NCBI RefSeq assembly: GCF_023208015.1
Contig: NZ_CP051627.1
Location: 4,322,422-4,386,421 of the forward strand
Direction of reading: 5' to 3'
Length of the DNA stretch: 64,000 nt
Origin: Thermobifida alba
Lineage (GTDB): Bacteria; Actinomycetota; Actinomycetes; Streptosporangiales; Streptosporangiaceae
The notes under the pieces were generated by a model. That model saw nothing but the letters and a program-made list of their open reading frames with translations, was not told the origin of the DNA and ran no database searches. Shown here piece by piece: positions 26,989 to 36,636 of the stretch (position 1 is its first letter; every line of letters begins with the position of its first letter). The translations under genes and the position numbers were made by a program.

Positions 26989-27468
26989 ATGGCCCGCCTG
27001 CTGATCGTGCACCACACCGCGTCCCCCTCCACCCAGGCGATGCTGGAGGCGGTGCTGGACGGGGCGCGCACCGACGAGGTCGAGGGCGTGGAGGTGGTGA
27101 CCCGCGCGGCGCTGGCCGCCACCGCCGTGGACGTGCTCGCCGCCGACGCGGTGGTCCTGGGCACCCCCGCCAACATCGGCTACATGTCGGGAGCCCTCAA
27201 GCACTTCTTCGACACCGTGTACTACCCGTGCCTGTCCGAGACCGCCGGCCTGCCCTACGCGCTGTACGTGCACGGCAACAACGACACCGCCGGGGCGGTC
27301 CGCGCGGTCGAGTCGATCGCCAAGGGCCTGTCCTGGCACCGGCACCGGCCGCCGGTCACCGTCGTCGGCGACCTCTCCCGCGCCGACCGGGAGGCGTGCT
27401 GGGAACTGGGCGCGGTCACCGCCCTGGCCGCCGCCGAACGCGCGGCGGACGCACCGGACGGCGCCTGA
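26989..27468 (+). CDS. Flavodoxin-like / NADPH-dependent FMN reductase family protein
   Basis: 159 residues with a flavodoxin-like fold. LLIVHHTASPSTQAMLEAVLDGA gives the N-terminal phosphate-binding strand-loop, and VVLGTPANIGYMSGALKHFFDT is the typical second FMN-contact region. Probably an FMN-binding oxidoreductase of unknown substrate. ATG 26989 follows GGAACC weakly and matches the family start; the longer frame would run through hairpin H4. It may be co-transcribed with the downstream membrane protease, 84 bases away. Confidence 0.75.
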   Translation: MARLLIVHHTASPSTQAMLEAVLDGARTDEVEGVEVVTRAALAATAVDVLAADAVVLGTPANIGYMSGALKHFFDTVYYPCLSETAGLPYALYVHGNNDTAGAVRAVESIAKGLSWHRHRPPVTVVGDLSRADREACWELGAVTALAAAERAADAPDGA

Positions 27469-27552
27469 CCGGGGCACCGACATTCCGCGGACGTTCCGCG
27501 GCAGTCGGCGCGCTCCGGGGCAGACTGGAGGTCCGGCTGTCGAGGGGGACCG

Positions 27553-28470
27553 GTGGAACGGGTACGCGTGTGGGTGCTCTGGGCGGGGGTCGCCCTGATC
27601 GCGGCCTGCGTGCTCGTCGTGGCCGCCGCCTCCGCCGCCGGAGTCGACTGGATCGACCCGCACAGCCTGGTCCTCCTGCCGCGGGTGTACTGGGTGCCCA
27701 CCGCCCTCGGCCTGGCCCTGGTCCGGCTGCTGCCGCCGCGCCACGGCAGGACCGCGCTCGACGACCGGGTCGCCCTGGCGCTCGGGGGACGCCCGATCGG
27801 CCGCGAACTGACCCGGCTGCTGCTGTGCCTGCTCGCCTTCCTGCTCAGCGCGGTCCTGCTCGCCTGGCTGTTCGAAGCCCTCGGCGGCGCCCTGCACGTC
27901 CTGGGCACCCCGGTGGCCCGGGTGGTGTTCCTGGGCCTCCTGCCCGTCCTGCTGGTGGACCGGGCCGGACAGCCGCGGGTGGGCCGGGTCTCGCAGCTGC
28001 AGGCCCTGGCGGTACGGGTCGGGGAGCCCTGGCGCTGGTGGGGAGCGGTGCCGGTGGCCGTGGTCCTGGCCGTCGTCCTGTACTACCGGTGGGAGGCGCT
28101 CGCCGGTGCGGGCGCAGGGGGGCTGCTGCTCGGCGCCCTGGTGGTCCTGCTGCTCGTCGCACTGCCGGAGGAGGTCTTCTTCCGCTTCCTGCTGCAGACC
28201 AGACTCGAGGCGGTACTGGGCCGAGGCGCCGGGATCGTGCTGGTCGCGCTGCTGTTCGCGGTCGCCTACGCCGCTCTCGGCGGATACGCCGACTTCTTCC
28301 GGTTCGACACGCACGCCGTGGCCGGCGACTACGCGGTGGCCGTCGCCGGGTACGGAGTCGTCGGACTGCTCTACGGCTACCTGTGGACGCGCTACCGCAA
28401 CCTGTGGCTCAACGTCGCGCTGCGGACCGGGGCGCTCACCCTGATCGTCGGGCCCGCGATCACCATGTGA
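27553..28470 (+). CDS. CPBP (CAAX-protease/bacteriocin-processing) family membrane protein
   Basis: 305 residues from GTG 27553 after CGAGGGGG. About seven to eight transmembrane helices. The first CPBP motif, EExxxR, is intact (PEEVFFRFLLQTRLE, about residues 204-218). The usual second and third motifs with histidines are degraded: FAVAYAALGG lacks the His, and RNLWLNVALRTG has Asn but no His. Peptidase activity is therefore doubtful. Confidence 0.7.
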   Translation: MERVRVWVLWAGVALIAACVLVVAAASAAGVDWIDPHSLVLLPRVYWVPTALGLALVRLLPPRHGRTALDDRVALALGGRPIGRELTRLLLCLLAFLLSAVLLAWLFEALGGALHVLGTPVARVVFLGLLPVLLVDRAGQPRVGRVSQLQALAVRVGEPWRWWGAVPVAVVLAVVLYYRWEALAGAGAGGLLLGALVVLLLVALPEEVFFRFLLQTRLEAVLGRGAGIVLVALLFAVAYAALGGYADFFRFDTHAVAGDYAVAVAGYGVVGLLYGYLWTRYRNLWLNVALRTGALTLIVGPAITM

Positions 28471-28503
28471 GACGCCCTCCGGTCACGTTCCGCCCACCCC
28501 GGC

Positions 28504-28740
28504 GTGCGCGGCCTCCCGCAGGGCCGGAGACCCGCCGGGTCCCCCGCCTCGCGCCGACGGCCGAGGGGGAATCGCCGCGCTGCCGCCGTCGTCCTCGTCG
28601 CGGTGCCCGCCGTGCGGGACCGCTCCCCCTCCAGCACTGCGGAGGCGGCCGGGCTCTCCGCACCGGCGGGCGGGGCCGTCCTCGACGCGCGCGAGGCCCC
28701 GCTCGCCGAGGTGTTCCGGGAGATCCGCGGCTACCAGTGA
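28504..28740 (+). CDS. Hypothetical small ORF in the CPBP-ppk gap
   Basis: 78 codons with an arginine-rich start, a short hydrophobic run (AAAVVLVAVPAV, about 26-37) and a tail ending EVFREIRGYQ. It could be a small exported protein or the remnant of a larger one. No family is recognised and the start is uncertain. The 28471-28898 gap otherwise holds only the presumed ppk promoter region, with GTTACC (about 28812) and GTTGCC (about 28824) as weak Pho-box-like half-sites 12 bases apart. Confidence 0.25.
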   Translation: MRGLPQGRRPAGSPASRRRPRGNRRAAAVVLVAVPAVRDRSPSSTAEAAGLSAPAGGAVLDAREAPLAEVFREIRGYQ

Positions 28741-28898
28741 GGACGCCGCCGCCACCCGAACGTCACGAGGTATGCACCAAAAGTCATGAGGGGCGTGTTT
28801 TGGGAGAAACCGTTACCGGGCATGTTGCCTGAGTGCAACAGCGGACCGGTGAAGCGCGCGGACTCGGGGACGCCGGAGGATCGGGGGACGGACTGAGC

Positions 28899-31001
28899 GT
28901 GGAGAAGAAGAGGTCTGCGACCGCGGAGACGGCGGCGCCCCCGGTGCGGGAGGAGGCCCCGCTGCCCGCCGACCGCTTCATGAACCGCGAGATCGGCTGG
29001 CTCCGCTTCAACCAGCGGGTGCTGGAACTGGCGGAGGACACCACGCTGCCGCTCCTGGAACGCGCCCTGTTCCTGTCCATCTTCTCCAGCAACCTCGACG
29101 AGTTCTTCATGGTCCGTGTCGCCGGGCTGAAGCGCCGCCTGGCCACCGGGGTCGCGGTCTCCTCCCGGTGGAGCCCCCGCGCGCAGCTGAACGAGATCAG
29201 CGCGGTCACGCACGAACTGATGGAGCGGCACGCCCGGTGCTTCCACTCCTCGGTGGCGCCCGCGCTGGCCGAGGCCGGAATCCGCATCGTGCGCTGGAAC
29301 GACCTCACCGGCACCGAGGCGCAGCGCATGCACCGCTTCTTCCGCCGCGCCATCTACCCGGTGCTCACCCCGCTCGCGGTGGACCCCTCCCACCCCTTCC
29401 CCTACATCTCGGGACGCTCCCTCAACCTCGCGGTCACCGTGCGCGACCCGCACACCGGACGGCAGACGTTCGCCCGCATCAAGGTCCCCCCGGTGCTGCC
29501 GCGCTTCATCGAACTCGACGGCCAGCGCTTCGTGCCGGTCGAGGACGTCATCTCCGCGCACCTGCCGCAGCTGTTCGAGGGCATGGAGATCCAGGAGCAC
29601 CACGCCTTCCGGGTCACCCGCAACGCCGACCTGGAAGTGGACGAGGACGAGACCGACGACCTCGTCAAGTCCCTGGAGCAGGAGCTGCTGCGCCGCCGCT
29701 TCGGCCCGCTGGTGCGCCTGGAGGTCGAGGAGACCATCTCCGAGGAGATCCTCGGCATCCTCCGGGAGGAGCTGGGCGCCGTGGAGGAGGAGGTCTACCG
29801 CGTCCCCGGCCCGCTGGACCTCGCCGGACTGTCCCAGCTGCACAAGCTGGACCGGCCCGAACTCAAGTACCCGCCGATGGTGCCGGTGGAGCCGCGGGCC
29901 CTTGCCCAGAACGACTTCTTCGAGGTGCTGCGCCGCCGCGAACTGCTCGTCCACCACCCCTACGAGTCGTTCGCCACCACCACCGAGCGGTTCATCGGCC
30001 TGGCCGCCGCCGACCCCAGGGTCGTGGCGATCAAGCAGACCCTGTACCGCACCAGCGGCGACTCCCCGATCGTGGAGGCCCTCATCGAGGCCGCCCGCGC
30101 GGGCAAGGAGGTCGTCGTGCTGGTGGAGATCAAAGCCCGCTTCGACGAGCAGAACAACATCCGCTGGGCGCGCAAGCTGGAGGAGGCGGGCTGCCACGTG
30201 GTCTACGGCGTGGTCGGCCTGAAGACGCACTGCAAGCTCGCACTGGTGGTCCGCCAGGAGGACGACGGCAGCCTGCGGCGCTACTGCCACATCGGCACCG
30301 GCAACTACAACCCGAGCACCGCCCGCATCTACGAGGACTTCGGACTGTTCAGCGCGGACCAGGAGGTGGGGGAGGACCTCAGCGACCTGTTCAACCACCT
30401 CACCGGCTTCTCCCGCAAGAAGCACTACCGGCGGCTCCTGGTCGCCCCGCACGCGCTGCGCGAGGCGCTGATGCGCCAGATCCAGCACGAGATCAACAAC
30501 CACGCCCAGGGGCTGCCCGCGCGCATCCGGATCAAGACCAACTCGCTGGTGGACGAGGAGATCGTCGACGCCCTCTACACCGCCTCCCGCGCCGGAGTCC
30601 CCATCGACCTGTGGGTCCGCGGCAGCTGCGTGCTGCGTCCCGGGGTGGAGGGGCTGTCGGAGACGATCCGGGTGCGCAGTATCCTCGGACGGTTCCTGGA
30701 ACACTCCCGAGTCTTCGTCTTCGAGAATGGAGGGGAACCGCAGGTCTGGATCGGCAGCGCCGATCTCATGCCGCGCAACCTGGACCGCAGGGTCGAGGCG
30801 CTGATCCGCGTCGTCGACCCGGGGCAGCGCGCCCGACTCGTCGGCCTGATGGACCTGGCGATGGCCGACAGCACGTCGACGTGGCACCTCAACCCGGACG
30901 GGAGCTGGACCCGCTTCACCCACGACGAGGAGGGGACCCGGCTGCTGGACCTGCAGAGCACCCTGCGCGGCGACCGCCACCTGCGGGTCGTCGATGGCTG
31001 A
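28899..31001 (+). CDS. ppk: Polyphosphate kinase Ppk1
   Basis: Makes inorganic polyphosphate from ATP reversibly. About 700 residues from GTG 28899 ([11 protein letters not shown]); GTG 28833 would add 22. The N-terminal domain has [21 protein letters not shown] and [18 protein letters not shown]. The phosphorylated His is in [11 protein letters not shown] (about His464), and the second conserved His in [12 protein letters not shown] (about His602). Its end overlaps the Nudix gene by 8 bases, the usual actinobacterial ppk-mutT pairing. Confidence 0.94.
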   Translation: MEKKRSATAETAAPPVREEAPLPADRFMNREIGWLRFNQRVLELAEDTTLPLLERALFLSIFSSNLDEFFMVRVAGLKRRLATGVAVSSRWSPRAQLNEISAVTHELMERHARCFHSSVAPALAEAGIRIVRWNDLTGTEAQRMHRFFRRAIYPVLTPLAVDPSHPFPYISGRSLNLAVTVRDPHTGRQTFARIKVPPVLPRFIELDGQRFVPVEDVISAHLPQLFEGMEIQEHHAFRVTRNADLEVDEDETDDLVKSLEQELLRRRFGPLVRLEVEETISEEILGILREELGAVEEEVYRVPGPLDLAGLSQLHKLDRPELKYPPMVPVEPRALAQNDFFEVLRRRELLVHHPYESFATTTERFIGLAAADPRVVAIKQTLYRTSGDSPIVEALIEAARAGKEVVVLVEIKARFDEQNNIRWARKLEEAGCHVVYGVVGLKTHCKLALVVRQEDDGSLRRYCHIGTGNYNPSTARIYEDFGLFSADQEVGEDLSDLFNHLTGFSRKKHYRRLLVAPHALREALMRQIQHEINNHAQGLPARIRIKTNSLVDEEIVDALYTASRAGVPIDLWVRGSCVLRPGVEGLSETIRVRSILGRFLEHSRVFVFENGGEPQVWIGSADLMPRNLDRRVEALIRVVDPGQRARLVGLMDLAMADSTSTWHLNPDGSWTRFTHDEEGTRLLDLQSTLRGDRHLRVVDG

Positions 31002-31977
31002 ACCAGAAACCCCCGAAGAACCCGCCGCCGGCGCCTCTTCGCCGCAGGACACCGCGCCCGGCGGCTACCTGGAGCCCATCCGGGCGGCGGGAGCGGTGCT
31101 GTGGCGGGACGGCGGCCGCGGCAGCGAGGTGGCGCTCATCCACCGTCCGGGCCGCGACGACTGGACGCTGCCCAAGGGCAAGCTGAAGAACGGCGAGCAC
31201 CTCCTCACCGCGGCGGTGCGCGAGGTCGGCGAGGAGACCGGCCTGGCCCCGGTGCTGGGCCGCCGCCTGCCCTCGCAGCGCTACCTGAAAGACGGCTGGC
31301 CCAAGCAGGTCGAGTGGTGGGCGGCCACCCCCGAACCGGCCGCCGTCCCGCGGTTCGCCCCCAACGAGGAGGTGGACGCGCTGGAGTGGCTTCCGGTGGC
31401 CGAGGCCCGCGACCGCCTCACCTACGACCACGACGTGCACGTGCTGGACCACTTCCGGGCCGGTCCGGCGCGGACGGTGCCGCTGATCCTGCTGCGGCAC
31501 GCCTCGGCGGGGGACAAGAGCGAGTGGAACGACCACGACCTGCTGCGCCCCCTGGACGAGGCCGGCCGCGCCGACGCCCTGACCCTGGCCGAGGTGCTCG
31601 CCGTGTTCGGCCCGCTGCGGGTGGTCTCCTCGGCGGCCGCGCGCTGCACCGAGACCGTGGTGCCCTACGCGGTCACCCGCGCGGCGGAGATCCGCACCGA
31701 ACGCGCCTTCACCGTCGGGGCGCTCCACTCCGAGGACGGCCCCTACGACCGGGAGGCCGCCCGCCGGGCGTTCGGGGACCTGCTGGAGGAGCGGCGGCCC
31801 ACCCTGGTGTGCACGCACGGGGAGCTGGTGGCCGACCTCATGCGCGAGGCGTTCGCCCGCACGGGCTCCCCCGTCCCCCAGCAGCTGTCGCTGCGCAAGG
31901 GCACCTTCTGGGTGGTGCACGTGGACGCCGCGGACGGTTCGCTGGCCGCCGTGGAACGCCACACCCGGGCCGGATGA
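30994..31977 (+). CDS. Nudix hydrolase / histidine phosphatase fusion (MutT1-like)
   Basis: 327 residues. The N-terminal Nudix domain (about 28-165) has the box [20 protein letters not shown] and TG. The C-terminal histidine-phosphatase domain (about 165-325) has [10 protein letters not shown], with the catalytic His in LRHA, and [10 protein letters not shown]. This matches mycobacterial MutT1, which acts on 8-oxo-dGTP/GTP and diadenosine polyphosphates. ATG 30994 overlaps the end of ppk, and its stop overlaps a possible start of the next gene. Confidence 0.9.
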   Translation: MAEPETPEEPAAGASSPQDTAPGGYLEPIRAAGAVLWRDGGRGSEVALIHRPGRDDWTLPKGKLKNGEHLLTAAVREVGEETGLAPVLGRRLPSQRYLKDGWPKQVEWWAATPEPAAVPRFAPNEEVDALEWLPVAEARDRLTYDHDVHVLDHFRAGPARTVPLILLRHASAGDKSEWNDHDLLRPLDEAGRADALTLAEVLAVFGPLRVVSSAAARCTETVVPYAVTRAAEIRTERAFTVGALHSEDGPYDREAARRAFGDLLEERRPTLVCTHGELVADLMREAFARTGSPVPQQLSLRKGTFWVVHVDAADGSLAAVERHTRAG

Positions 31978-31994
31978 CCGCGAGGGGGGACGTG

Positions 31995-32804
31995 ATGAGC
32001 GACATGATCGTCAGCGCCGCCAACCCGCTGGTGAAACGCATCCGGCAGCTGTCCTCCCGCAAGTACCGGCGCAGGGAGGGCGTGTTCCTCGTGGAGGGCG
32101 CGCAGCCGGTGTGGCGTGCCGTGGAGGCCGGCTGGGCGGTGGAGACCCTGGTCGTCGCCCCCGACCTGCTCACCGGGCCGGTCGCGGGAATGGTCGCCGA
32201 GCAGGAGGCGCGGGGGACGCGGGTGGCGCGGCTCAGCGCCGAGCTGTTCACGCGGCTGTCCGACCGGGACGGCCCCGCCGGGGTGGCCGCGGTCGTCCGG
32301 AGCCGCACCACGCGGCTGGACGACCTCGCGGTCCGGCCCGGCGCGGTCTTCGCCGCGCTGCACCGCGTGGGCAATCCCGGCAACCTCGGCACGGTCGTGC
32401 GCACCGTGGACGCGGTCGGCGGGGCGGGCGTGGTGCTGGTGGGGGAGACCGCCGACCCGTACGCCCCCGCGGCGGTGAAGGCCAGCATGGGCTCCCTGTT
32501 CGCCGTGGACGTGGCGCGCGCCCCCGACGCGGAGGCCTTCCTCGACTGGGCGAAACGGAACGGCGTGCAGGTGGTGGCCGCCTCCGGGTACGCCGACGCC
32601 GACCACTGGCGCACCGCCTACCGGCCGCCGCTGGCCGTGCTGCTCGGCAGCGAGGGCGACGGACTGCCCGACGACCTGCTGGACCGCGCCGACCTGCGGG
32701 TGCGCATCCCCATGACGGGTACCGCCGAGTCGCTCAACCTCGCCGTCGCCGCGGGCGTGATGCTGTACGAGGCCCGGCGGCACGCCCCGGACCTCGGCGG
32801 CTGA
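31995..32804 (+). CDS. SpoU/TrmH-family RNA 2'-O-methyltransferase
   Basis: About 269 residues. The N-terminal substrate-binding domain has [23 protein letters not shown]. The C-terminal SPOUT knot has the three SpoU motifs: [31 protein letters not shown] and [22 protein letters not shown]. It probably methylates a ribose in rRNA or tRNA; the target cannot be read from sequence. ATG 31995 has GAGGGGGG upstream, with 31974 and 31992 as alternatives. Coupled to the Nudix gene. Confidence 0.9.
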   Translation: MSDMIVSAANPLVKRIRQLSSRKYRRREGVFLVEGAQPVWRAVEAGWAVETLVVAPDLLTGPVAGMVAEQEARGTRVARLSAELFTRLSDRDGPAGVAAVVRSRTTRLDDLAVRPGAVFAALHRVGNPGNLGTVVRTVDAVGGAGVVLVGETADPYAPAAVKASMGSLFAVDVARAPDAEAFLDWAKRNGVQVVAASGYADADHWRTAYRPPLAVLLGSEGDGLPDDLLDRADLRVRIPMTGTAESLNLAVAAGVMLYEARRHAPDLGG

Positions 32805-32854
32805 CCGGGGGGAGCGCGTCCCGGCGCCCGGGCGCGCTCGGTAGGTTGGCGGTC

Positions 32855-33295
32855 ATGGCCAAGCAGCAGGTGTCCCGCAGCATCGTCGTCCACGCCCCCG
32901 CCGAGCGGGTCTTCGCGCTCCTCACCGACCCGCGCCGCCACGCCGACATCGACGGCTCCGCCACGGTCCGCGGCCCCCTGCACGGCCCGGAGCGGCTGGT
33001 CGCGGGCTCCGAGTTCGGCATGGACATGAAGATGTTCGGGGTGTCCTACCGGATGACCAACCGGGTGGTGGAGTACGAGCAGGACCGCCGGATCGCCTGG
33101 CGGCACATCGGTGCGCACCGCTGGCGCTGGGAACTGGAGCCGCTGGACGGCGGCGCCACCCGGGTCACCGAGACCTTCGACTACTCCACCACGGGCCCCT
33201 TCGCCGTCCTCTACCAGCTCGCGGGCTACCCCTCGCGCAACGCCCGCGCCATCGAGGCCACCCTGCCGAGGCTGAAGAAGCTGGTGGAAGCGTAG
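32855..33295 (+). CDS. SRPBCC/START-like protein (polyketide cyclase/dehydrase family)
   Basis: 146 residues. The N-terminus [20 protein letters not shown] is typical of SRPBCC lipid/ligand-binding folds, followed by RRIAWRHIG...[23 protein letters not shown]. Probably binds a hydrophobic ligand; no substrate can be assigned. ATG 32855 fits the domain start. It stands alone 50 bases after the methyltransferase gene. Confidence 0.8.
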   Translation: MAKQQVSRSIVVHAPAERVFALLTDPRRHADIDGSATVRGPLHGPERLVAGSEFGMDMKMFGVSYRMTNRVVEYEQDRRIAWRHIGAHRWRWELEPLDGGATRVTETFDYSTTGPFAVLYQLAGYPSRNARAIEATLPRLKKLVEA

Positions 33296-33835
33296 TCGGG
33301 AACGGTGGGCCTCCCGCCGGTGACCGGTCCGCACCACGAGGACGCGGACCGTCCGGTCCCGGATCTCCACGGTGGTCCGGCTGTCTCCGACCCGGTGGCG
33401 CCACGACCCGGCGAGCCGCGCTCCCCGCAGAGCACCGCCGAGGCCCCGGGGCCTCGGCGGGAGCGGTCCGTTCGGCCGGGAAGCGGAGTGTGCGCCGGGC
33501 TTCCCGCCGGTCGGGTGTGCCGAGGCCGCGGCGGGCTGCTCCGTCGGACCCGGTCGTCCGGGCCGTACCCGGCCATGGCGTCGCTCAACGGGACGGTGCG
33601 ACTGCGTCCGGCCGCGGGTCCTCGATCCGGTGCTCGGCCAGGTGGACGCCTGCCAGGTCGTCGAGGCGGGCCACGACGGCTCCGCGCGCGGAGAGGCTCC
33701 CGGGCGGGAGCGGCGGGACGCCGTTCGACCTCTTCCGGAAGCCCGGGAACCGGCAGGCCGACCTCCTGGGAGCAGCGTGCTGTACGAGCGCAGCGCCAGG
33801 GGGCCGAGCAGCGGCGCCGCGGCACCGTCCGCCGG
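33296..33835. other. 540-bp region without a convincing gene
   Basis: Lies between convergent genes (SRPBCC + and modC -). Open frames on both strands are arginine/proline-rich shadows. One minus-strand stretch (about 33585-33760, containing [17 protein letters not shown]) looks protein-like and could be a gene remnant, but it lacks a start or family. No family-H hairpin was noticed here. Confidence 0.4.
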
Positions 33836-34897
33836 TCACGCCGGATAGCACTCCACCTCCGTCGCCTTCACGACGGCCCACACCCGCCGCCCCGGGGACA
33901 GCGCCAGTTCGGCGAGCGCGGCCGCCGTGATGTCGGCACTCACCTCCAGGACACCGGTGAGGTGGACGCGCACCTGGTCGCCGAAGCGTTCCACACCGTC
34001 CACGGTCAGCGGCCAGGCGTTGCGGGGGCTGCCCCCGGGGCGGTCCCGGTACAGGGCGACGGCGCGCGGCGGGAACGCGGCGAACACCGTGCCCGCCTGA
34101 GGCTCCGCCACGGTCAACGGCACCTCCGTGCCCGGCGGCCCCGCCAGCCGCACCCGCGTGCCCGCGGCGCGGCCCCGGTACAGGTTCACCCCCACCAGCC
34201 GGGCCACGTACCCGGTGCGGGGCCGCCGGGCCACCTCGGCGGGCGTCCCCTCCTGCACGGCCGCGCCGTCCTCCAGCACCAGCACCCGGTCGGCGAGCAC
34301 CATCGCCTCCAACGGGTCGTGGGTGACCAGCACGGTCGCGCCGGCGAAGGCCGCCAGACGGCGGCGCAGCTGCGCGCGGACCGACACCCGGGTGTGCGCG
34401 TCCAGCGCGGCCAGCGGCTCGTCCAGCAGCAGCAGCCGCGGCCGCACCGCCAGCGCCCGGGCGAGCGCCACCCGCTGCTGCTGCCCGCCGGACAGCGTCC
34501 GCGGCCGCGCCGCCGCACACCCGTCCAGGCCCATCTCCGCCAGCAGGTCCAGGGCGAGGCGGCGGGCCCGCCGCGCCGGCATCCCCTGGCAGCGCGGCCC
34601 GAACGCGACGTTCTCCACCACGCTCAGGTGCGGGAACAGCAGATAGTCCTGGAACACCACGCCGACCGGGCGCCGCTCGGCAGGTTCGGCGGTCACGTCG
34701 CCGCCGTCCACCAGGACGTGCCCGCCCGACAGCGGGAGCAGCCCGGCGAGGGCGCGCAGCGCCGTGGACTTGCCCGCCCCGTTGGGGCCGAGCAGCGCCA
34801 GCACCCGGCCGGGCCCCACCCGCAGCCGCACGTCCAGCCCGAAACCGGGGCGGCGCACCACCAGGTGCGCGTCCAGCACGGCCTTTCCGGACGTCAC
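33836..34897 (-). CDS. modC: Molybdate ABC transporter ATPase ModC
   Basis: 353 residues from GTG 34897, overlapping modB by 4 bases. The ATPase domain (about 1-230) has Walker A GPNGAGKST, LFPHLSVVENVAFGPRC, signature LSGGQQQRV, Walker B LLLLDEPLAALD and the H-loop LVTHDP. The C-terminal region (about 260-353) fits the TOBE/Mop-like regulatory domain (DRVRVHLTG-like strands around GDQVRVHLTGVLEVSADIT). It drives molybdate or tungstate import together with ModB and ModA. Confidence 0.9.
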   Translation of the reverse strand: MTSGKAVLDAHLVVRRPGFGLDVRLRVGPGRVLALLGPNGAGKSTALRALAGLLPLSGGHVLVDGGDVTAEPAERRPVGVVFQDYLLFPHLSVVENVAFGPRCQGMPARRARRLALDLLAEMGLDGCAAARPRTLSGGQQQRVALARALAVRPRLLLLDEPLAALDAHTRVSVRAQLRRRLAAFAGATVLVTHDPLEAMVLADRVLVLEDGAAVQEGTPAEVARRPRTGYVARLVGVNLYRGRAAGTRVRLAGPPGTEVPLTVAEPQAGTVFAAFPPRAVALYRDRPGGSPRNAWPLTVDGVERFGDQVRVHLTGVLEVSADITAAALAELALSPGRRVWAVVKATEVECYPA

Positions 34898-35724
34898 GGC
34901 GCCCCCGTCCACCGGTCCCGCAGCAGCACCAGGACCAGCACGGACACCGCCAGCAGCACCAGGCTGAGCACGATCGCCGCCTCCGGGCTGCGCTGCATCG
35001 CCAGGTACACCGCGAGCGGCACGGTCTGGGTGCGGCCGGGGAAGTTGCCCGCGAACATGATGGTCGCGCCGAACTCGCCCAACGCCCGCGACCAGCACAG
35101 CACCGCGCCCGCCAGCACCCCCGGCGCGACCATCGGCAGCGTCACCCGGCGAAACACCGTCCAGCGGGTCGCGCCCAGGGTGGCCGCGGCCTCCTCGTAG
35201 CGCCGGTCCGTCCCGCGCAGCGCCCCCTCCACGCTGACCACCAGGAACGGCATGGCCACGAACACCTGCGCCACCACCACCCCGGCCGTGGTGAACGGCA
35301 GCGAGTACCCGGTCCACTCGTACAGGTACCGGCCGAGCAGGCCGTTGCGGCCCAGCACCAGCAGCAGCGCCACGCCGCCCACCACCGGCGGCAGCACCAG
35401 CGGCACCGTCACCAGCGCCCGCACCACGCGCCGCCCCGGGAAGCGGGTGCGGGCCAGCAGCCAGGCCAGCGGCACCCCCAGCAGAAGGGACACGGCGGTC
35501 GCGGCGGTCGCCGTGGTCAGCGACAGGACCAGCGCGTCCCGCACCTCCGCGGAGAGCAGCCGGCGGCCCAGGGTAGGCCACGGCGCGCGGACCAGCAGCC
35601 CGACCAGCGGCAGCACCAGGAAACCGAGGCCGAGCAGCGCGGGGAGCAGCAGCGGCCAGGGGACGCGGCCCGCGGACGGCCGCCCCGGACGCCGCTCCCG
35701 CTCAGGGAAGGTCGAAACCGGCAT
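34894..35724 (-). CDS. modB: Molybdate ABC transporter permease ModB
   Basis: 276 residues with five to six transmembrane helices. The CysW/ModB pattern VPLVLPPVVGGVALLLVLGR and the EAA loop (YEEAAATLGATRWTVFRRVT) are clear. GEFGATIMFAGNFPGRTQT is the characteristic ModB segment. It overlaps modA by 23 bases and modC by 4, so the three are one translational unit. Confidence 0.92.
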   Translation of the reverse strand: MPVSTFPERERRPGRPSAGRVPWPLLLPALLGLGFLVLPLVGLLVRAPWPTLGRRLLSAEVRDALVLSLTTATAATAVSLLLGVPLAWLLARTRFPGRRVVRALVTVPLVLPPVVGGVALLLVLGRNGLLGRYLYEWTGYSLPFTTAGVVVAQVFVAMPFLVVSVEGALRGTDRRYEEAAATLGATRWTVFRRVTLPMVAPGVLAGAVLCWSRALGEFGATIMFAGNFPGRTQTVPLAVYLAMQRSPEAAIVLSLVLLAVSVLVLVLLRDRWTGAP

Positions 35725-36469
35725 CGTCCAGGATCTTCTCCCCTTCGGGGGACGTGACCAGGGTGATCCACGCCTCGGCCAGGTCCGCCTCCGAGGCGCC
35801 GTCGACCACCGCGATCGGGTAGTCGTTGACGGCCTGCGCGGCCTCCGGGAAGTCCAGGCCGCGCACCGCGCTGCCGGCGGCCGCCACGTCGGTGCGGTAC
35901 ACCAGCGCGGCGTCCACCTCGCCCAACCGCACCCGGGCCAGCGCGGCCTTCACGTCCTCCTCCCAGGACACCGGCTCGACCTCGGCCCCGGCGGCGTCCA
36001 GCACGGCGCGGGAGGCGGCGCCGCACGGCACCTGTGCGGCACAGAGCGCCACGTCGACGCCGTCGGCGGCGAGGTCGCCGAGCGAGCCGATCCCGGCGGG
36101 GTTGTCCGCCGGGACCGCGATCCGCAGCGTGTTGCGCGCGAACACCACCGGCCCGCGGGACACGCCGACGGCGTCGGCGACCAGGTCCATGCTCGCGGTG
36201 TCGGCGGCGGCGAACACGTCGGCGGACGCGCCCTGGGCGAGCTGTGCGGCGAGGGCGGGACTGCCCGCGAAGGAGAACTCCACGGCGGTGCCGGGATGCT
36301 CGGCCTCGAACCGCGCGCCCAGTTCGCCGAAGACCTCGGTGAGGGAGGCGGCGGCGAACACGGTGAGGGTCCGCTCCCCGCCCGCTGCGGGCGGACCGCC
36401 TCCGCCGGGGGCGCACGCGCAGGCCGCGACCGCGACGCACAGCGGTGCGACAAGGCGGGAGAGTCTCAC
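35702..36469 (-). CDS. modA: Molybdate-binding lipoprotein ModA
   Basis: 255 residues from GTG 36469. The signal segment VAPLCVAVAACACAPGG suggests a lipoprotein with Cys about 18-20. The mature protein has the ModA motifs LTVFAAASLTEVFGELGARF, FSFAGSPALAAQLAQGA and ADVFAAADTASM, which line the oxyanion site. First gene of modA-modB-modC. The BisC-type molybdoenzyme at 48.7 kb is a likely user of the imported molybdate. Confidence 0.93.
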   Translation of the reverse strand: MRLSRLVAPLCVAVAACACAPGGGGPPAAGGERTLTVFAAASLTEVFGELGARFEAEHPGTAVEFSFAGSPALAAQLAQGASADVFAAADTASMDLVADAVGVSRGPVVFARNTLRIAVPADNPAGIGSLGDLAADGVDVALCAAQVPCGAASRAVLDAAGAEVEPVSWEEDVKAALARVRLGEVDAALVYRTDVAAAGSAVRGLDFPEAAQAVNDYPIAVVDGASEADLAEAWITLVTSPEGEKILDDAGFDLP

Positions 36470-36636
36470 GGCAGCACCCTACCGCCCCCGCCCGCACCGG
36501 CCCCGGGCCCGTCCCGGGGCGGCCCGGTAGTGCTGCCACCACCGTGATCCGGAGTGCTGTCGCCAGTGCGGTCCGCGCCGCCTCCGCCTACGGTGGGAGA
36601 CCGTCGACGGACCGTGGGACGACGAGGCGGAGACGG

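Noticed and set aside
28805-28835. Pho-box-like repeats before ppk
   Set aside because: GTTACC and GTTGCC are 12 bases apart and match the actinobacterial Pho box poorly (11-base period expected), so no regulatory site is claimed.
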